This document shows positions 26,401 through 34,147 of a stretch of 43,893 nucleotides of DNA, piece after piece (position 1 is the first letter of the stretch; the number at the start of each line of letters is the position of its first letter). The position numbers were made by a program, and so were the translations under genes. The notes beneath the pieces were generated by a model. It worked only from the letters and a program-made list of their open reading frames with translations, made no database searches and was not told the origin of the DNA. Source of the DNA: Pseudomonadota bacterium (GTDB taxonomy: Bacteria > Pseudomonadota > Gammaproteobacteria > JAIEPX01); NCBI GenBank assembly GCA_029777855.1, contig JAKORL010000154.1:1-43893 (forward strand), in the 5' to 3' direction.

Positions 26401-29173
26401 CAGGATTCCCACGAACCGATATCACTTTTCCTTCTAATTTATTGATATGCTTCTGAGATACAGAGTAACTTTCCATATATGAAAACACTGGACTGGAGAA
26501 TACGCTTTTATCTCTAGACGAAATTACTTTATCTACAAAATAATTTAACTCTGATCGCTTCATAGCCAGACGTAAATCACACTGAGCTTCATCTCCCAGG
26601 AGAATGAAATATTTTATAAATATCTCGACGTTTTTTAGCAACCACTCGCTATAAATGGAAAATTTTGCGTCTTTCAAACCCATAGTAAGTGGAACCATCG
26701 ATGCACGAGGCGTTAGTTCAACTATCATTCTGCGCATATAGCCCGTTTGCATGATATTGTCTGATAATTGTTGATGCAATCGGCGCAAGTCGGGTACAGT
26801 TATTCTACTAAGCTTAGCTTTATCACTAAGAATGCAACGAATGATGAGACTATGCTTAGAGAGAAGAGATTGATCATGATCAAAGCCAGCTTGCCTTTCA
26901 TGGTGTAAAATAAGTGTTTTGATCATATTTATAGAAAATAGTTGTTTTTGATATTCCATATACTGTTCCAGCAGATCTTTAAAGTCCATTTTTAAGGATG
27001 TACTTTTCCGTAGTTTTGTTGGAATCATATTTAGTCTATTCCACTGCTCAGCAATGGATAGATGGCTGTTAAATACCAAATCTACTTGGTAATAAAGAGC
27101 AGCTAGGCTTGGCATTTTAGTTTCAATGAAAGCTTCCCCAATTTTCCTCATCAATTGACACAACATATTAGGAAGCATTCTGGTAAGTAATTCTTGTTTA
27201 TCGAAAAAGGGGGTCCTACGAAATTGTATTATACCTATTATAGTGCTGGGGTTTGTTATACCCCAATTTCTTCTGTAAAGACTAATTATCTCCTCAATAT
27301 CCGCTTCCTGCAGACATTTTCGTTCGCAGTATTTACTCGCAATTTTTGCACATGGGCCATTTAGTGATGTTAAAAAATCTAAAATTTCATTTTTTATCCC
27401 CTTATTTAATTGTTGCAATACCACTTTAATATAGCCAAACTTATTCTTAGTAATGGCAGTGACTAGCTCTTTATTTGTACGAAAATACCGAAGTTCCGAA
27501 AATAAAGGATTATTTCTTATAAAATCTAACAGGATTATTGCTTCCCGATTGCTTGTTATATACGCAGATGAATCAGTCGTTATGAACGCTGTATATTCAT
27601 TTTCAATTGGAACATCATAATAGACACTTTGAAAGTATACGCATTTCACATAATCATTTAACAACACTTTCCTTAACATTACAGCCTTCCATTCGCTCTC
27701 TGTTATGCGCTTCTTTAAGTTCAATATATCAATAGAGAAAATTGGCTTAGGATTCTTCTGTTCTATGTACACAACGACATTCAACTCGAGCAAATCAATA
27801 AGGTCATATGTAAAGCTATAAATACGAAACAAATCTGCTTCAGTGAAACTATCGCATTTGGCTATGAGCAGATGCACTTCACCATCAATCCAACAGCCTC
27901 TGCTTAAAGGATTTATTATTTCTACTTGCCTTTCATCAATACCATACTCTTTTGCGATAAAAATAATGTATGTGTAGTTAGCAAGTAGCCTCTCATTTAT
28001 CAGCTGTTCATCCGGGGTTTCCAGCGTAGTAATCGCACGTAGTTTTTTCTCTGGGAAACGAAAGTTACCCTGCAATTTTGCGATATAATTCACAAAACAC
28101 CAACAAATTAAATTCCTATCGGTTGCAGTATGATCTGTATTCACGCTGAAAACCAATTGATCAAGCAAATAGGACTGTTCTTTGGATAAAACTATCTGGC
28201 TAGATGCTGAATTAAATTTTTCTGCTAATTTCAGAAATGAAATGTTTATAGAGATGACAAGATGCTCAACTGTTAAATAAAAGATCGGATCATCCTTCAT
28301 ATACTCAAGCAAGCTAAGAAACATATTGCTATATTCTTCGGTTTTGCATAATCTAGATTTCACCAAACCTACCATGAGATCTATATGGTAGAATAGATGT
28401 TTTATATAAGCGTTGAGAGGTTCAATGCCAATATCTTGCTTAGGCATCTGCTCCAACACCCTTAACAATGCATTGATGTTTTTACATTCGAATAGTTTTG
28501 TAACAGCAACCTGCAGATCAACCAAGGTTACGCTGCTAACTAGGGTTTGGCATAGGACTAGTAATTCGCCTTTAATGTTTGTCAGTAGATCATTCCCATC
28601 TCTACCACTCAAATAGGCAAATAATCCAGGGTGATTATTCATTAAGTCAAAAATTTCAGCACAAGCATGCAGATCACCACCGCAACAAAGTCTTGGCATG
28701 TTTCGGCAAGACCGCCCTAAAATGCTGATGATACGCAATAAATAGAGCCATTCCATATCTGTATTTGTGGGCCTATTTTGCAATAAATCGATATGCTTTG
28801 ACAATGTACTTTTGATAAGATCAAATTGGAAATGGAATGTGACTTCATTAAGAGCTTCAAATTGGCATATTTTTAGTTCAACAGAGTTATAAGCAATATT
28901 ACTTAGGCGATCATAAAGCTGCATGAATTCTTTTTGTAATGCCAAATAATGCTGGTTATACAAGCTTACATATTTTTCTTCAACCAAGACTTTATATAAT
29001 ACTTGGACATTGAACCAATCTTTTTCACAAATATATCTCTGTAATTTAAGCATCGTTGACCAACGTATGCGGCTAGCCAGTAATGAAATCTTGCTCAGCA
29101 ATGAATTAATGCTCTTTTTATCATGCTGAAGACTTAATTCTTTGAGAAGCTCTAGAATTCTCTCTATAACCAT
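20474..29173 (-). CDS. Giant protein (2899 aa) with OTU and CE-clan cysteine protease domains
   Basis: Residues 1 to about 1050 are mainly helical and unrecognised. At about 1080-1265 lies an OTU-type domain: PADGDCLFASI with Asp1093 and Cys1096, the VWGGEKEMQMIADMF motif around Trp1172, and a His motif QHFRAII with His1255. At about 2600-2765 lies a second, unrelated cysteine protease pattern of the CE clan (Ulp1/YopJ type): a TWYSSELLPIL helix, NHFVVTIV with His2686, YINP with Asn2702, Gln2734 or Gln2737, and VSCGPICVEL with Cys2747. Both classes typically remove ubiquitin or ubiquitin-like proteins. The last 47 residues are acidic and Ser-rich, as in many Dot/Icm substrates. A segment near Lys1890 (SLTKFSQLGLDKRSGG) faintly recalls PLP enzymes. 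AAAGGA precedes the ATG. It is the last gene of a minus-strand set with the 1266-aa and PLD genes. It is most likely a secreted effector or toxin; domain calls are from motifs only. Confidence 0.8.
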   Translation of the reverse strand: MVIERILELLKELSLQHDKKSINSLLSKISLLASRIRWSTMLKLQRYICEKDWFNVQVLYKVLVEEKYVSLYNQHYLALQKEFMQLYDRLSNIAYNSVELKICQFEALNEVTFHFQFDLIKSTLSKHIDLLQNRPTNTDMEWLYLLRIISILGRSCRNMPRLCCGGDLHACAEIFDLMNNHPGLFAYLSGRDGNDLLTNIKGELLVLCQTLVSSVTLVDLQVAVTKLFECKNINALLRVLEQMPKQDIGIEPLNAYIKHLFYHIDLMVGLVKSRLCKTEEYSNMFLSLLEYMKDDPIFYLTVEHLVISINISFLKLAEKFNSASSQIVLSKEQSYLLDQLVFSVNTDHTATDRNLICWCFVNYIAKLQGNFRFPEKKLRAITTLETPDEQLINERLLANYTYIIFIAKEYGIDERQVEIINPLSRGCWIDGEVHLLIAKCDSFTEADLFRIYSFTYDLIDLLELNVVVYIEQKNPKPIFSIDILNLKKRITESEWKAVMLRKVLLNDYVKCVYFQSVYYDVPIENEYTAFITTDSSAYITSNREAIILLDFIRNNPLFSELRYFRTNKELVTAITKNKFGYIKVVLQQLNKGIKNEILDFLTSLNGPCAKIASKYCERKCLQEADIEEIISLYRRNWGITNPSTIIGIIQFRRTPFFDKQELLTRMLPNMLCQLMRKIGEAFIETKMPSLAALYYQVDLVFNSHLSIAEQWNRLNMIPTKLRKSTSLKMDFKDLLEQYMEYQKQLFSINMIKTLILHHERQAGFDHDQSLLSKHSLIIRCILSDKAKLSRITVPDLRRLHQQLSDNIMQTGYMRRMIVELTPRASMVPLTMGLKDAKFSIYSEWLLKNVEIFIKYFILLGDEAQCDLRLAMKRSELNYFVDKVISSRDKSVFSSPVFSYMESYSVSQKHINKLEGKVISVRGNPVSIQLMRSPNPLTMKRNPKYQQEKDLFIEALENNLEFGHDGTLSTGLVGLHCEWINMLSRLERELSHALQQYDHKLVSARQFCSEKKGTVEVIARFDLYKNSLPKNLLETYHRAKKIFDQEPKLDAGSSVQLKQSAKSTDMLDIELTDTTMLAPLTVLEANKIVFIPADGDCLFASILLSLLLYSIGDNEVFRSCYKQYLGIELTEQDLTPLKQDLVTQYQNITYLQSHRFKYLVALFKKIVGVSCVWGGEKEMQMIADMFNISIVLKSELHSSEIAELDVFSPQYGQKPDATITILKCIASPREAISQDDDAYMRMGKIASIATEQHGQHFRAIIDTRAIPVSTTPGIVPVKKGPRYPKASIAEFPRQETLHDELALKLNKSLPDLESPQFSEWFNRLRAIVNAHKNGLLKKEQLAYYQLFLMDLGQFVANFTQDELIRLGYPRSPLTFIDMDKNDYLRFMDNWSMDILSAAYWGQISHEVVKLHKMDTIWVASNVVLDEIKTFKKQLEVTLAIEFIKNTSNYLDIVQGMSEKILIVVAEKSNFKLIRSRLFEVLAVNNKVNEDDIVKFKKYLEDNDGLPSDDEDDVQDDGLARAIKSFEIAVQQILVVISDKYQDVDALILYGEDFSREMVKDVINRIGYRADPKKINRALLTLYPNMFIDKADTANCFDRYRETNFFLFNKGFLPTFNDVIARTCQFIEEELMQFYLEDISRSIDVFEKDKKKIQGIFGIYANLISSFLCEINVRLSNPAFHTVIANELCSNLQSFIHSASNNKLSVAVRSVQCIAEILLLHYSLPGLKSTFKLEEIPAPLVRYRQNIAMTTYAMQAFNRALQVVVGTMDQDRSISISVTNHNYYEWLDNLDDLQGTRIATNRVNHLDDIISDPDIIFMELHPNDVTSTKQFQLDTEALRSYLSKKSQKVITVVIDVTLNSLEDEELHELCRSVETFLESGQLNLIFVQSLTKFSQLGLDKRSGGLFCIYNNNSVLWQKVNQKAKELAANEPIDFATSQYFCRFLREHNLIKEYIQTINRSVRSIYLQTLKRLNELEVPDSGCFQITFSSDEKACYIALNMFTLFAKLDCGFSTESNSHKIDEIAEDILDDLILPLLIKYRLPVTKRMSIGFPLTTVDVALGSIRLKFGLESQVEIEQYIDVIVYASFVINCFFKQDKFPINISDKKQRDKFLKEKYLQYIAMTPEFAQEPYECTYKNDHGLERILHFEKGKITFRKQLRAQGGFKTFNENNIELILRAKGDRIVLSKYNNAAVRRMIAACFTNLDNFSCDKMIEIEWDNTVVVNFEYLKVNNMGITYGRFITGNTTFFYHLEHFQVRLFSSNEDNAEFVEDKRPLFIKQGHVRMPLELMPLDEREFMLREAAYIPNKNSEVPRQIWKQTYMTYLPSPSIANCITINGYGFLLELDTIILSLDGVTVFKRHIDKDSTCVTFDFWGEKDPNHVRFLNIIAAIAIKELKGCQCIAYDEKYKHIIYDIKFHEIDTVVSDAISKIQSSKNELYALLAENTVESSNDVYHLSDFRCSSYLKWPSGKSAQMYVRNKELIEQGLTCIELLKPKTPTLPRPKMFVETTANELGFVRGGLESTRVGSSAVNVGRERDEMSKDESFSATVGLFAPSARRTDYAGILQSQEDKRFNGIPVSYPVSSKNEDTSVHTIGNHWGIDIFVGKNGGQDQRKFSTWYSSELLPILMQANLPRSPIIKPIFYFAPQAGYGGIRISYEKHVKYFIEYLNLVKNSGIMLSVEPGVGENHFVVTIVTPEGELFYINPTTSRHADARTCFAQLISDNIIKSVAVYESQQPIQHDSGKSIVSCGPICVELVRFLATVENLIGVLRTVSLQNGGASFDLLDILNNSHLKELALADEEAYVAIITQIRESHYELLRKLSLDDVQIFAEQEDIKLGLLDPLIHSTNPSYLTKDADDDMDDNNEGSEAELDNDHKDQKLDELSSSERSDNTSANAAQFG

Positions 29174-29315
29174 TCAATTATTCCTTTCTGAAGTAATATA
29201 ATGCCGAAATCCTGTGGCAATTCAGCTATTTATCTAAAGAATAGCAAAAGCCAACTCGTGAATATCCAGTGTACTCGATAACATCTAGTAGCACTGGTCT
29301 GTTCATCTTGGAATA

Positions 29316-29423
29316 TCAACACATTCTCGATGAATGTACGTTACTGCTGTTTAATAGATCTTCGCGTTGATTTTTACGCCAATTATTGTCGAGTTCAGAT
29401 TTTGTTCGTACATTTTTCTTCAT
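29316..29423 (-). CDS. Possible 35-aa leader peptide or gene remnant upstream of the giant gene
   Basis: An ATG at 29423 lies 5 nt after AGAGGA, a better ribosome binding site than many genes here have. It opens 35 codons (MKKNVRTKSELDNNWRKNQR...) that end 142 bp before the giant gene. The product is basic and hydrophilic. It could be a leader peptide, the 5' stump of a lost gene, or chance. I do not recognise it. Confidence 0.3.
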   Translation of the reverse strand: MKKNVRTKSELDNNWRKNQREDLLNSSNVHSSRMC

Positions 29424-29472
29424 ATATATCCTCTTAATGCACAATCCAAGAACGATAGCAAGTCAACGATGA

Positions 29473-29682
29473 ATTGTCAACTTTGCCTTTAAGCGTTGGT
29501 TCACAGATGATATCACCAACAGTCATCTATTACATCTTGTAAATATTCATATTACAAACACAACATGCGAAGAGCGAAGATGGATAGAAGTTAGACATAA
29601 TGAAAATTATACAATTCCATCCATTCCGGGCAATTACTTTGCTACTTACAGACATGAAATTGATCAATTGACACATTTTTGA
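29473..29682 (+). pseudogene. Start-less ORF fragment, unknown function
   Basis: Seventy codons are open from a stop at 29470 to the TGA at 29680, reading KRWFTDDITNSHLLHLVNIH..., then ERRWIEVRHNENYTIPSIPGN. The composition looks like a real protein (Trp, aromatic residues, IPGNYF), but there is no ATG, GTG or TTG in frame. It is probably the 3' remnant of a gene whose 5' part has been lost. No family recognised. Confidence 0.35.
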
Positions 29683-29727
29683 ATATGTGTACCATTTAAA
29701 CTATGTAGTGTTTTTAGAGGTGAATCG

Positions 29728-29976
29728 ATGTTAGAATTCAAGACAAAACTAGGGAAATATCGTCAGCTGTTAACCCCAGCTGCCTGCCTACAAGCAATGA
29801 ACTTAGCAGTAAATGACGAAATTATTATTCTAGTTGAAGACGGTCAAGCCAAATTTTTTACACTCAAACACGCAGTAAAGTAGTCCCAAACCATCATGAA
29901 AAAATATACTAAAAGTAACGAGAAAATATCTGAACAACTAATCCAAAATCGTAGAAAAGAAGCTAAGCATGAATAA
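29728..29976 (+). pseudogene. AbrB/MazE-type antitoxin interrupted by an in-frame amber codon
   Basis: AGAGGTG leads to an ATG and 51 codons of a swapped-hairpin DNA-binding domain (RQLLTPAACLQAMNLAVNDEIIILVEDG). A TAG at 29881 stops it. The same frame then continues SQTIMKKYTKSNEKISEQLI...RRKEAKHE to the TAA at 29974. That continuation looks like the C-terminal toxin-binding tail of AbrB-type antitoxins ('...KY...SLSEELIAERR.EA..E'), so the gene was probably 82 codons long before a change such as CAG to TAG. No PIN-domain toxin follows; a GIY-YIG gene does. The inverted repeat ACACAT/ATGTGT at 29671-29690 could be its operator. Confidence 0.65.
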
Positions 29977-30020
29977 GAGACGAGAAGACAGTCATGATTT
30001 TAAGTGAGGAGAAAAAATAA

Positions 30021-30347
30021 ATGGCTGATCAATGCTACTGGGTATACATCTTACATTGCGAAAATGATACCTATTACACGGGTTACACAAACGATATTAA
30101 CAAACGTTATCAATCACATCTTGATGGCACAGGCAGATGTAAATATACACGTAGTTTCAAGCCATTGAGAATTGCACAATGCTGGAAGATCAATGGTGAC
30201 AAAGCATTTTCAATGAAGATAGAACGCATGATCAAAAAATCATCTCGTGCTGAAAAAGAAAAATACATTGCCAATCCGGAAAGCCTTTCGTCTGATCCCC
30301 GAGTTACGAAAGGAGTCGCCACCTATTTATGCCCCATACCGGTTTGA
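30021..30347 (+). CDS. GIY-YIG nuclease-superfamily protein (UPF0213/YhbQ-like)
   Basis: The 108-residue protein begins with the GIY-YIG core: YWVYILHCENDTYYTGYTND, then a KRYQSHLDGTG helix, KYTRSFKPLRI and a Glu in the IERMIKKSSRAEKEK helix. Family members are small predicted nucleases of unclear role. GAGGAG stands 8-13 nt before the ATG. It runs opposite to the surrounding giant genes, and its last 25 bp overlap tail-to-tail with the end of the 1266-aa gene. With the broken antitoxin it forms a plus-strand cassette between two minus-strand genes. Confidence 0.88.
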   Translation: MADQCYWVYILHCENDTYYTGYTNDINKRYQSHLDGTGRCKYTRSFKPLRIAQCWKINGDKAFSMKIERMIKKSSRAEKEKYIANPESLSSDPRVTKGVATYLCPIPV

Positions 30348-33300
30348 TGACTTAAATCGTTTGCCAATTGCTCCATATCAACAAATCTAGATGGGCAATA
30401 TTTTTCAAGATCAGAGACCAATGATAAAGGATTTGAAAACTTGAGCAAAATGAGTGTTACCCCATTGACAAGATCAGTTAAGAAATCGACTGATACCTTG
30501 TCAACTTTAATATTACTATCATGCTTAATGATATTACTCATCGGAAAAAGCGTTTCTAGCCAAATTTGTTTTCTATTTACAGCGGGCTGAATACTGAGTA
30601 GAAAGTCAAACATATCAGGCTTTTCTCTTTGTAATTCTGTTAATTTACTGCCTCTTAAGAGTTCCTGTAAACGAAGAGCAGGATCTCTAGCCTCTGTAGT
30701 AGGCACCATCGGAAAATACAAAAAGTTAAAATTCGCATTGGGAAAATGTCTCTTGCAATATTCTTTTAATCCAATTTCAGGTAGTCGTCGCATATCTTGA
30801 ACAATTTCAGTTTGCAATCGTATTGCTTCATTGTTATCACCCTTTTTAAGGGCCACCTTAATCTGAGCAATTTTAGTGTAAGAATCGCGTATAAACTTAA
30901 CCGTAATTTCACCCTCTGGATTTATTAAAAGCGCCAATTTTTTCCAGTAACATTCTATTATTCTTTCGCCTAAAGCATGAACTTGTGTGGGCGTTTTAAC
31001 ATGCCGGTGAAACAATTCTTTGCCCTCCAGAAGATAATTTGCATTCAGAAAATAACTCACTAATCGTAAAGCATCTTCTTCTGTAAGGTTAATCATCAAT
31101 TTATCGATAAAGCACTGCACTCTGGCAAGATCAAGGGCCTGAAGGTGCCGCTCTGTACAATCCATCAATAAACGCCGCTCTGAATAAGACATATTTTCAG
31201 GTAGTACACGCAATACATCTTGAAACATTTTTTTGTCGATATATTCTTTTAGTAATCGTTCTCGAGCGTAATCCAACCAATTTCTTATTTCATATGAACC
31301 AAAAGCCATATCAGAAGTCTTTAGCATAGTATTTCGCACAAAAACCATAAGAGATTGGATTTCCACGAAAGATTGAGCATTTAGCCATTGTCGCTCAATG
31401 GTGTTGAGATCTTTGACCTCCAGTTTTTTATGCTCGATCAATAGAAGCAAAAAACCCTCAAGATCATTAAAACATGTTGCTAATTCGAATACCTTTTTCT
31501 TGGCTTTTTCCAATAAATCAAAATATAGACCGTAATTAAAATACCAAGGTAAGATAATTCTTAATCCTTCATTAATTTCAGATATTGTAGATTTATGCGA
31601 ATCAAGACAAACTGAACACCAATGATGGGATATTAAATTTAATACTTTATTACAATCATCTTTTGCTTTATACCGGTTCATAGAGTCATCTAAATCGGCA
31701 TCTTCAACCATCGGTCTATTCCGCGCCAAATCCTGATGCAATCGACAAAAACCAGAAAACTCTATTAAGGTATCTTTAGCACCTACATCTTTGAGGCAAT
31801 TTTTGACAACAACATCAATTAAGCCAGTAACAAATCGACGCGTTGTGCACCAATGGTTTAATACGGCTCTAAACTGATTTTGACGAATCCCAAGTATAAT
31901 AGGTCGCCAATATTGTAGACTCTGAGAAGGCAAACACGGTAAAGCTTTGTCAGCCACCTCATTTTGAAAGGAAACGACACACGACTCTAATATGGACTCA
32001 CAAAATTCGTTTTTTAACTCTTTATCAGGACATCCCCGTATAATCTCTAGTGCTTTATCAGAATCCAAAAGACAAGCTACACGGCATATTTCTCTCAAAA
32101 GAACTTGCCGCGCTGATTTGTTTACTAGGACATTGATAGAAGCGAACAACTCTCTTCGCGGCTCAGCGGAACATAAGTAACTTTTAAGTTCAATAAAACA
32201 GGGCTCTTTTTCATATTTTTCTTCGTCGGCATTTGTAATAAAAGAATTCAATAGTTTCACTGCGTTTTCTAATTCGCTTTTCTGTAAAAAGACCGACATG
32301 ACAAAATAATCAAATCCAACAATACCACTTTTTCTCCAGCTTTTTATTCTATTGATGAGCTTTGGTGTATCATCCTCGAATAACTTAAATAATCCCTCCA
32401 CAATTTTTTCTTTTATCTGATTTGTATGCCATTCTGAAGCTAAAAATCCTGAACTTCGAAGAAACTCAATAGGCCCACTAACATCTTCTTGATTCAATAT
32501 CTGAACCGCTGCGTTACTAACAAAAGAAATGGCGAACATTTTGAACGGACATTTTATCGAGGCCATTATTATGGCACGATCATTACCTCGCCGAACAGCC
32601 TCAAAGAAACTACTCCATGAAGTCGCAATGGCCTTTTCACGATACAGCCTAGCGGCTTTTATACATTGATCGAAGTTTAGTGGCGCTACTGAGACTACCC
32701 CTTCTATCAATTTATCAACATAGCCATCGCGTGTATCCGAAGGTGCTAAAACAGCACAAAGCTCTAAGGCTTGAGGATATAACCTATGCCGAATCAACAT
32801 CGTTAGTTTTGAACAAATCTCGCTAAATTTACTTTTATTTTTTTTCCCAACATTTTTCTGTAAAAGAAAGTCTTTTCTAAACTTTTGATATGACTCTTCT
32901 TCTCTACGACGTTGTTCATTTTCAATCAACACGGGTGAAAAATCTTCTTTGATCTTACTCCACATTAGCCCATTAGAATTAATATCAAAATGAATTTTCA
33001 TTAAAATGTTAGTCTTTTGCATTTCATTCAATTTTCCAGTTGCAATCATTTTTACAACTGTTCTCTCTACGCTATGGGAATCCATGTGTGATAAGATGCA
33101 GATAACATCATCAAAACGTGCCAACTCAATACAGCTTTCTGAAGCTGTATTTATTATTATTTCTTTACACGATGGCACCAAAGCCACTGTATCCAATAAC
33201 ACAGGAATTAGATCTACTTTAGCATCCGTGTTTCTAATCATTTGAGTCACTGCAAGAGGAACAATCCAAACTTGTTCGGTGTACGACAACTTTGACATCA

Positions 33301-34123
33301 CCTCGCAATTTTTTCCTGTCCTCAAAAGCTCTCTCACTTGAACCAACCAAGAAAGTTCTTGAGGCAAATGCTTTTCTAATTGTTCACAACGTATAAATTC
33401 TTGGCTCTTAATCCAGTGGAAATACAAATGCTCTTGTAAATCTCGTTTAGTATTCTCTTGGAATGCTCGATTGATTACATCTGTAACAACCTTAATATCA
33501 GATTGAGCTGAAAGCAGCTCTATAGCTTTTCCTCTGAAATAAATAACCGAGCTTGCATGCCTCAAATTAGAGTATTTTCCAAACCAGACTATCCAAGACT
33601 CCCAATTTTTAACTATATCATCTGATCTCAGGAAATACTCTACCAAGTTTGTTTTATTACGGTTGTCGGTTAAATGGTCATATATAACTTCAAGTTTCTT
33701 TAAATCATTTTTCTTTCGGTAATACCTTTCGAGAATTTTCCAACCGCAATCCAAATCATCATCTGATAGCTTTGTAAATAAAACGAAAGATATTGCTGAA
33801 TCAACACTGAATCTGAGCAATGCATGTACTGATAAAATGAAAAAATCTCTCTTTTTCTGGTTATTGAATTGTAGATCAACCAGTTGTTTTATTGTTTCTG
33901 TGTCACGCAAAGACTCCGCAATTTTCAACGCCTCATGGGCAAATTCAAATATGCGATCGCTATCAGTCATTAGAGATAATAATTGAAATGCTTCCTGGAG
34001 CTTCCTGCTTCTTAATAGATCTAAAATTACTGCTTCCTGTTCGTTCTTTGCTTCAACAGTTGTTGCTTTATAAGAAGCATACGCATCTTCATCATCAAGA
34101 CCCAGCTCTTCTAATAGAAACAT
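30323..34123 (-). CDS. Large all-helical protein (1266 aa), unknown function
   Basis: No catalytic motif was found. The sequence is a long succession of amphipathic helices with irregular 30-40-residue spacing, like a TPR- or clathrin-type alpha-solenoid, from about residue 30 to about 1100. A short basic coiled patch lies near residue 420 (ENEQRRREEESYQKFRKDF). The protein has many Cys residues and no signal peptide. AAAGGA lies 8 nt before the ATG, nearly the same leader as the giant gene. It begins 24 bp after the PLD gene, so these two are co-transcribed. As a helical partner encoded before a protease giant, it might be a cognate binding protein, chaperone or antidote; this is inference. 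Confidence 0.75.
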   Translation of the reverse strand: MFLLEELGLDDEDAYASYKATTVEAKNEQEAVILDLLRSRKLQEAFQLLSLMTDSDRIFEFAHEALKIAESLRDTETIKQLVDLQFNNQKKRDFFILSVHALLRFSVDSAISFVLFTKLSDDDLDCGWKILERYYRKKNDLKKLEVIYDHLTDNRNKTNLVEYFLRSDDIVKNWESWIVWFGKYSNLRHASSVIYFRGKAIELLSAQSDIKVVTDVINRAFQENTKRDLQEHLYFHWIKSQEFIRCEQLEKHLPQELSWLVQVRELLRTGKNCEVMSKLSYTEQVWIVPLAVTQMIRNTDAKVDLIPVLLDTVALVPSCKEIIINTASESCIELARFDDVICILSHMDSHSVERTVVKMIATGKLNEMQKTNILMKIHFDINSNGLMWSKIKEDFSPVLIENEQRRREEESYQKFRKDFLLQKNVGKKNKSKFSEICSKLTMLIRHRLYPQALELCAVLAPSDTRDGYVDKLIEGVVSVAPLNFDQCIKAARLYREKAIATSWSSFFEAVRRGNDRAIIMASIKCPFKMFAISFVSNAAVQILNQEDVSGPIEFLRSSGFLASEWHTNQIKEKIVEGLFKLFEDDTPKLINRIKSWRKSGIVGFDYFVMSVFLQKSELENAVKLLNSFITNADEEKYEKEPCFIELKSYLCSAEPRRELFASINVLVNKSARQVLLREICRVACLLDSDKALEIIRGCPDKELKNEFCESILESCVVSFQNEVADKALPCLPSQSLQYWRPIILGIRQNQFRAVLNHWCTTRRFVTGLIDVVVKNCLKDVGAKDTLIEFSGFCRLHQDLARNRPMVEDADLDDSMNRYKAKDDCNKVLNLISHHWCSVCLDSHKSTISEINEGLRIILPWYFNYGLYFDLLEKAKKKVFELATCFNDLEGFLLLLIEHKKLEVKDLNTIERQWLNAQSFVEIQSLMVFVRNTMLKTSDMAFGSYEIRNWLDYARERLLKEYIDKKMFQDVLRVLPENMSYSERRLLMDCTERHLQALDLARVQCFIDKLMINLTEEDALRLVSYFLNANYLLEGKELFHRHVKTPTQVHALGERIIECYWKKLALLINPEGEITVKFIRDSYTKIAQIKVALKKGDNNEAIRLQTEIVQDMRRLPEIGLKEYCKRHFPNANFNFLYFPMVPTTEARDPALRLQELLRGSKLTELQREKPDMFDFLLSIQPAVNRKQIWLETLFPMSNIIKHDSNIKVDKVSVDFLTDLVNGVTLILLKFSNPLSLVSDLEKYCPSRFVDMEQLANDLSHQTGMGHK

Positions 34124-34147
34124 TTTTTAATTCCTTTAGGATTAAAT

